Shown: in pieces, positions 7,374-8,699 of the stretch
Layout: every line of letters begins with the position of its first letter
Position numbering within the stretch: the first letter of the stretch is position 1
Assembly: GCA_027295975.1 (NCBI GenBank)
Contig: JAPUJX010000455.1
Span: 1 to 8,699, forward strand
Length of the DNA stretch: 8,699 nucleotides
Origin: Gammaproteobacteria bacterium
GTDB taxonomy: Bacteria; Pseudomonadota; Gammaproteobacteria; Pseudomonadales; Azotimanducaceae
Reading direction: 5' to 3'
Translations under genes and position numbers: made by a program
The notes under the pieces: model-generated
What the model was told of the DNA's origin: nothing
Database searches by the model: none
The model's input: only the letters and a program-made list of their open reading frames with translations

Positions 7374-7907
7374 ATGTCTCGAGTTGCCAGTAATCCCGTC
7401 ATGTTGCCGTCCGGCGTCGAGATCAAACTCGATGGCCAGCATATCGTCGTGAAAGGCGCCAGAGGAACCCTTGAACTGGATGTCCACGACACGGTGGAGG
7501 TTGTGCGGGAAGGGGAGGGTCTCACGTTCGTGGCACGCACGAACGAGAAAACCTCGCGGGCGCTCGCAGGCACCATGCGGGCGTTGGTGAACAACATGGT
7601 GGTGGGCGTAAGCGAGGGGTTCGAGAAAAAACTCGTGCTTCAAGGTGTGGGTTACCGGGCCCAGGCGGAAGGTAAACAACTGAACATGCGTTTGGGATTT
7701 TCTCACCCGGTGGAATATCAGTTGCCGGACGGGATCGACGTGCAGACGCCGACGCAGACGGAGATTGTCGTGTCTGGGATAAGCAAACAGCTGGTGGGGC
7801 AGATCTCGGCGGAAATACGCAGCTTCCGTCCTCCGGAGCCATACAAAGGCAAGGGTGTGCGTTACGCCGGTGAGCGAGTCCGACTCAAGGAAGCGAAAAA
7901 GACATGA
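7374..7907 (+). CDS. rplF: 50S ribosomal protein L6
   Basis: L6 binds 23S rRNA near the sarcin-ricin loop and the factor-binding site. I start it at the ATG at 7374, giving 177 residues, the E. coli length, with GAGG (7362-7365) 8 nt upstream. The frame is open further upstream into rpsH, but that extension has no family counterpart. Two repeated L6 domains are seen: the first around [20 protein letters not shown] (4-23) to [20 protein letters not shown] (75-94), the second from [15 protein letters not shown] (107-121) to the signature [20 protein letters not shown] (156-175). It is followed by an unusually long gap before rplR. Confidence 0.96.
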   Translation: MSRVASNPVMLPSGVEIKLDGQHIVVKGARGTLELDVHDTVEVVREGEGLTFVARTNEKTSRALAGTMRALVNNMVVGVSEGFEKKLVLQGVGYRAQAEGKQLNMRLGFSHPVEYQLPDGIDVQTPTQTEIVVSGISKQLVGQISAEIRSFRPPEPYKGKGVRYAGERVRLKEAKKT

Positions 7908-8012
7908 CAAGTGCCCGTCCGGAATGGACGGGACCCGGGTGAAAGACGAAACATGGAAACTGCCACGAACAAGGTTGCCTGAAACGGCAGGACGATAGAA
8001 CGGAACGAAGAC
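7908..8012 (+). promoter_or_regulatory. Structured rplF-rplR spacer
   Basis: This 105-nt gap stands out in an otherwise packed gene cluster. It contains a perfect 7-bp hairpin, CCCGTCC (7914-7920) with GGACGGG (7926-7932), closed by the loop GGAAT and not followed by a T-tract. A weaker stem is CTGCC (7960-7964) with GGCAG (7986-7990). Two very short frames also lie here: a 12-codon one from 7904 to 7942 overlapping the rplF stop as ATGA, and a 9-codon one from 7953 to 7982. An RNA-processing or translation-control element is possible, but nothing proves it. I found no convincing promoter. Confidence 0.35.
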
Positions 8013-8363
8013 ATGCACGAGAAAAAAGTATCCAGATTGCGACGTGCCCGCAGGGGGCGCTTCAAGATGCGTGGGCTCGGGGCTGTACGGTTGACGGTAA
8101 ATCGTACGCCGCGGCATATCTACGCTCAGTTGATTGCGCCCGCTGGGGACAAGGTGCTGGCATCGGCTTCCACCCTGGAAAAGGCCTTGCGCAGCGGTAA
8201 CACCGGCAATGTCGAAGCCGCGACGAAGGTTGGCACCTTGATCGCGGAACGCGCCAGGAAAGTTGGTGTGGGAAAGGTGGCATTCGATCGTTCGGGATAC
8301 AGATACCACGGCCGGGTAAAAGCGTTGGCTGATGCGGCGCGTGAAGGCGGATTGGAGTTTTAG
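8013..8363 (+). CDS. rplR: 50S ribosomal protein L18
   Basis: L18 binds 5S rRNA with L5 and carries it into the central protuberance. The product is 116 residues (E. coli 117): a basic N-terminus ([17 protein letters not shown], 4-20), [20 protein letters not shown] (22-41), [13 protein letters not shown] (48-60) and the 5S-rRNA-binding C-terminal region [20 protein letters not shown] (89-108), ending AAREGGLEF. The ATG has GGAA (8002-8005) 7 nt upstream. rpsE starts 3 nt after its stop, so these two are likely coupled, in contrast to the long gap before rplR. Confidence 0.96.
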   Translation: MHEKKVSRLRRARRGRFKMRGLGAVRLTVNRTPRHIYAQLIAPAGDKVLASASTLEKALRSGNTGNVEAATKVGTLIAERARKVGVGKVAFDRSGYRYHGRVKALADAAREGGLEF

Positions 8364-8366
8364 GAC

Positions 8367-8660
8367 ATGGCGTATACCGAAGAGATACGTGAAGAAGGCT
8401 TGGTGGAGAAGCTGGTTCAGGTGAACCGGGTGGCCAAGGTGGTCAAGGGTGGGCGGATCTTCGGATTCACCGCTCTATCCGTGGTGGGTGACACCAACGG
8501 CCGGGTAGGTTTCGGTCGCGGCAAAGCTCGCGAGGTGCCGTTGGCGATCCAAAAGTCCATGCAGGCCGCGCGGCAGAATATGGTGGATCGCCAACGGCAC
8601 CTCGCGAGCATTGCCGCGACCGAAACCTACCCGGCCGTTGGTGTCACCCACCACCGATAA
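8367..8660 (+). CDS. rpsE: 30S ribosomal protein S5, 3' end lost at a fold-back junction
   Basis: S5 takes part in translational accuracy and mRNA unwinding at the entry channel. Residues 1-72 are clearly S5: [20 protein letters not shown] (15-34), with the loop [10 protein letters not shown] (20-29) where spectinomycin-resistance changes occur in E. coli, then [20 protein letters not shown] (35-54) and [18 protein letters not shown] (55-72). E. coli S5 has about 167 residues. After codon 72-73 (about 8583) the frame stops resembling S5, because the sequence turns into the reverse complement of the preceding rpsE segment. The last 25 residues up to the TAA at 8658-8660 are therefore antisense translation, not a real C-terminus. 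GGAG (8354-8357) is 9 nt before the ATG. The truncation is probably an assembly or amplification artefact rather than a mutation. Confidence 0.9.
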   Translation: MAYTEEIREEGLVEKLVQVNRVAKVVKGGRIFGFTALSVVGDTNGRVGFGRGKAREVPLAIQKSMQAARQNMVDRQRHLASIAATETYPAVGVTHHR

Positions 8661-8670
8661 AGCGGTGAAT
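8465..8670. repeat. Long fold-back inverted repeat inside rpsE (probable chimeric contig end)
   Basis: Bases 8465-8551 and 8584-8670 are inverted copies of each other, complementary at 84 of 87 positions; mismatched pairs are 8475/8660, 8480/8655 and 8525/8610. The loop is 8552-8583. Similarity continues outward, more weakly, from 8464 to 8440 against 8671 to 8695 (19 of 25), so nearly all of the end of the window is the same rpsE segment read backwards. Two core differences are synonymous in rpsE (L37, S38) and one changes K53 to N. The left arm is in the expected rpsE context; the right arm is not. A read or amplification chimera at a contig end explains this best. Confidence 0.9.
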
Positions 8671-8699
8671 AAGAACATCAGCCCCCCCATGACCAACAA

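Noticed and set aside
7975..8001. Possible promoter before rplR
   Set aside because: TTGCCT and TAGAAC are both weak matches and are only 15 nt apart.
7347..8309. Long 320-codon open frame on the minus strand opposite rplF and rplR
   Set aside because: It is antisense to two clear ribosomal protein genes and its translation is rich in His, Arg, Pro and Ser, typical of a shadow frame in GC-rich DNA.
8475..8699. Opposite-strand open frame resembling S5 at the end of the window
   Set aside because: It is the inverted copy of the rpsE segment created by the fold-back. It contains changed conserved residues, is cut by the window edge, and its 5' side is low-similarity sequence.

Overview
This window carries the S10 ribosomal-protein operon joined directly to most of the spc operon, all on the + strand. 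The order is rpsJ-rplC-rplD-rplW-rplB-rpsS-rplV-rpsC-rplP-rpmC-rpsQ, then rplN-rplX-rplE-rpsN-rpsH-rplF-rplR-rpsE. All 19 genes were recognised from their translations. The last one, rpsE, is cut off. The host is a bacterium and most likely a gammaproteobacterium: the proteins are very close in length and sequence to the E. coli ones (L4 201 aa, L5 179, L6 177, S8 130, S14 101 aa of the zinc-free type), and the gene order matches. I cannot place it more precisely. GC content is moderate to high.

Layout. Bases 1-104 hold no recognisable gene; no tuf or fusA tail is visible although those genes often precede rpsJ in gammaproteobacteria. A good sigma70-type promoter lies at 105-133, followed by a short leader with a strong intrinsic-terminator-like hairpin (159-205) directly before the GTG start of rpsJ. 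This is where L4-dependent attenuation of the S10 operon would be expected. A second terminator-like hairpin follows rpsJ (543-572), then an unusually long spacer (573-745) with further hairpins before rplC. From rplC to rplF the genes are tightly packed, with gaps of 3 to 49 nt or overlaps (rplD/rplW by 4 nt, rpmC/rpsQ by 8 nt). Only 22 nt separate rpsQ from rplN, so the S10 and spc groups probably share a transcript. A 105-nt gap with a strong hairpin separates rplF from rplR.

Function. The genes encode proteins of both ribosomal subunits, so this is a conserved housekeeping block. I see no mobile element, CRISPR array, tRNA, rRNA or unknown accessory gene.

Main oddity. The last ~235 bases fold back on themselves. 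rpsE reads normally for about 72 codons, then the sequence turns round and repeats the preceding rpsE segment as its reverse complement (arms 8465-8551 and 8584-8670, 84 of 87 positions complementary, 32-nt loop), with rising mismatch to the end of the window. This looks like a chimeric read or amplification artefact at a contig end. The C-terminus of the rpsE reading frame and the opposite-strand open frame there should not be treated as real genes.
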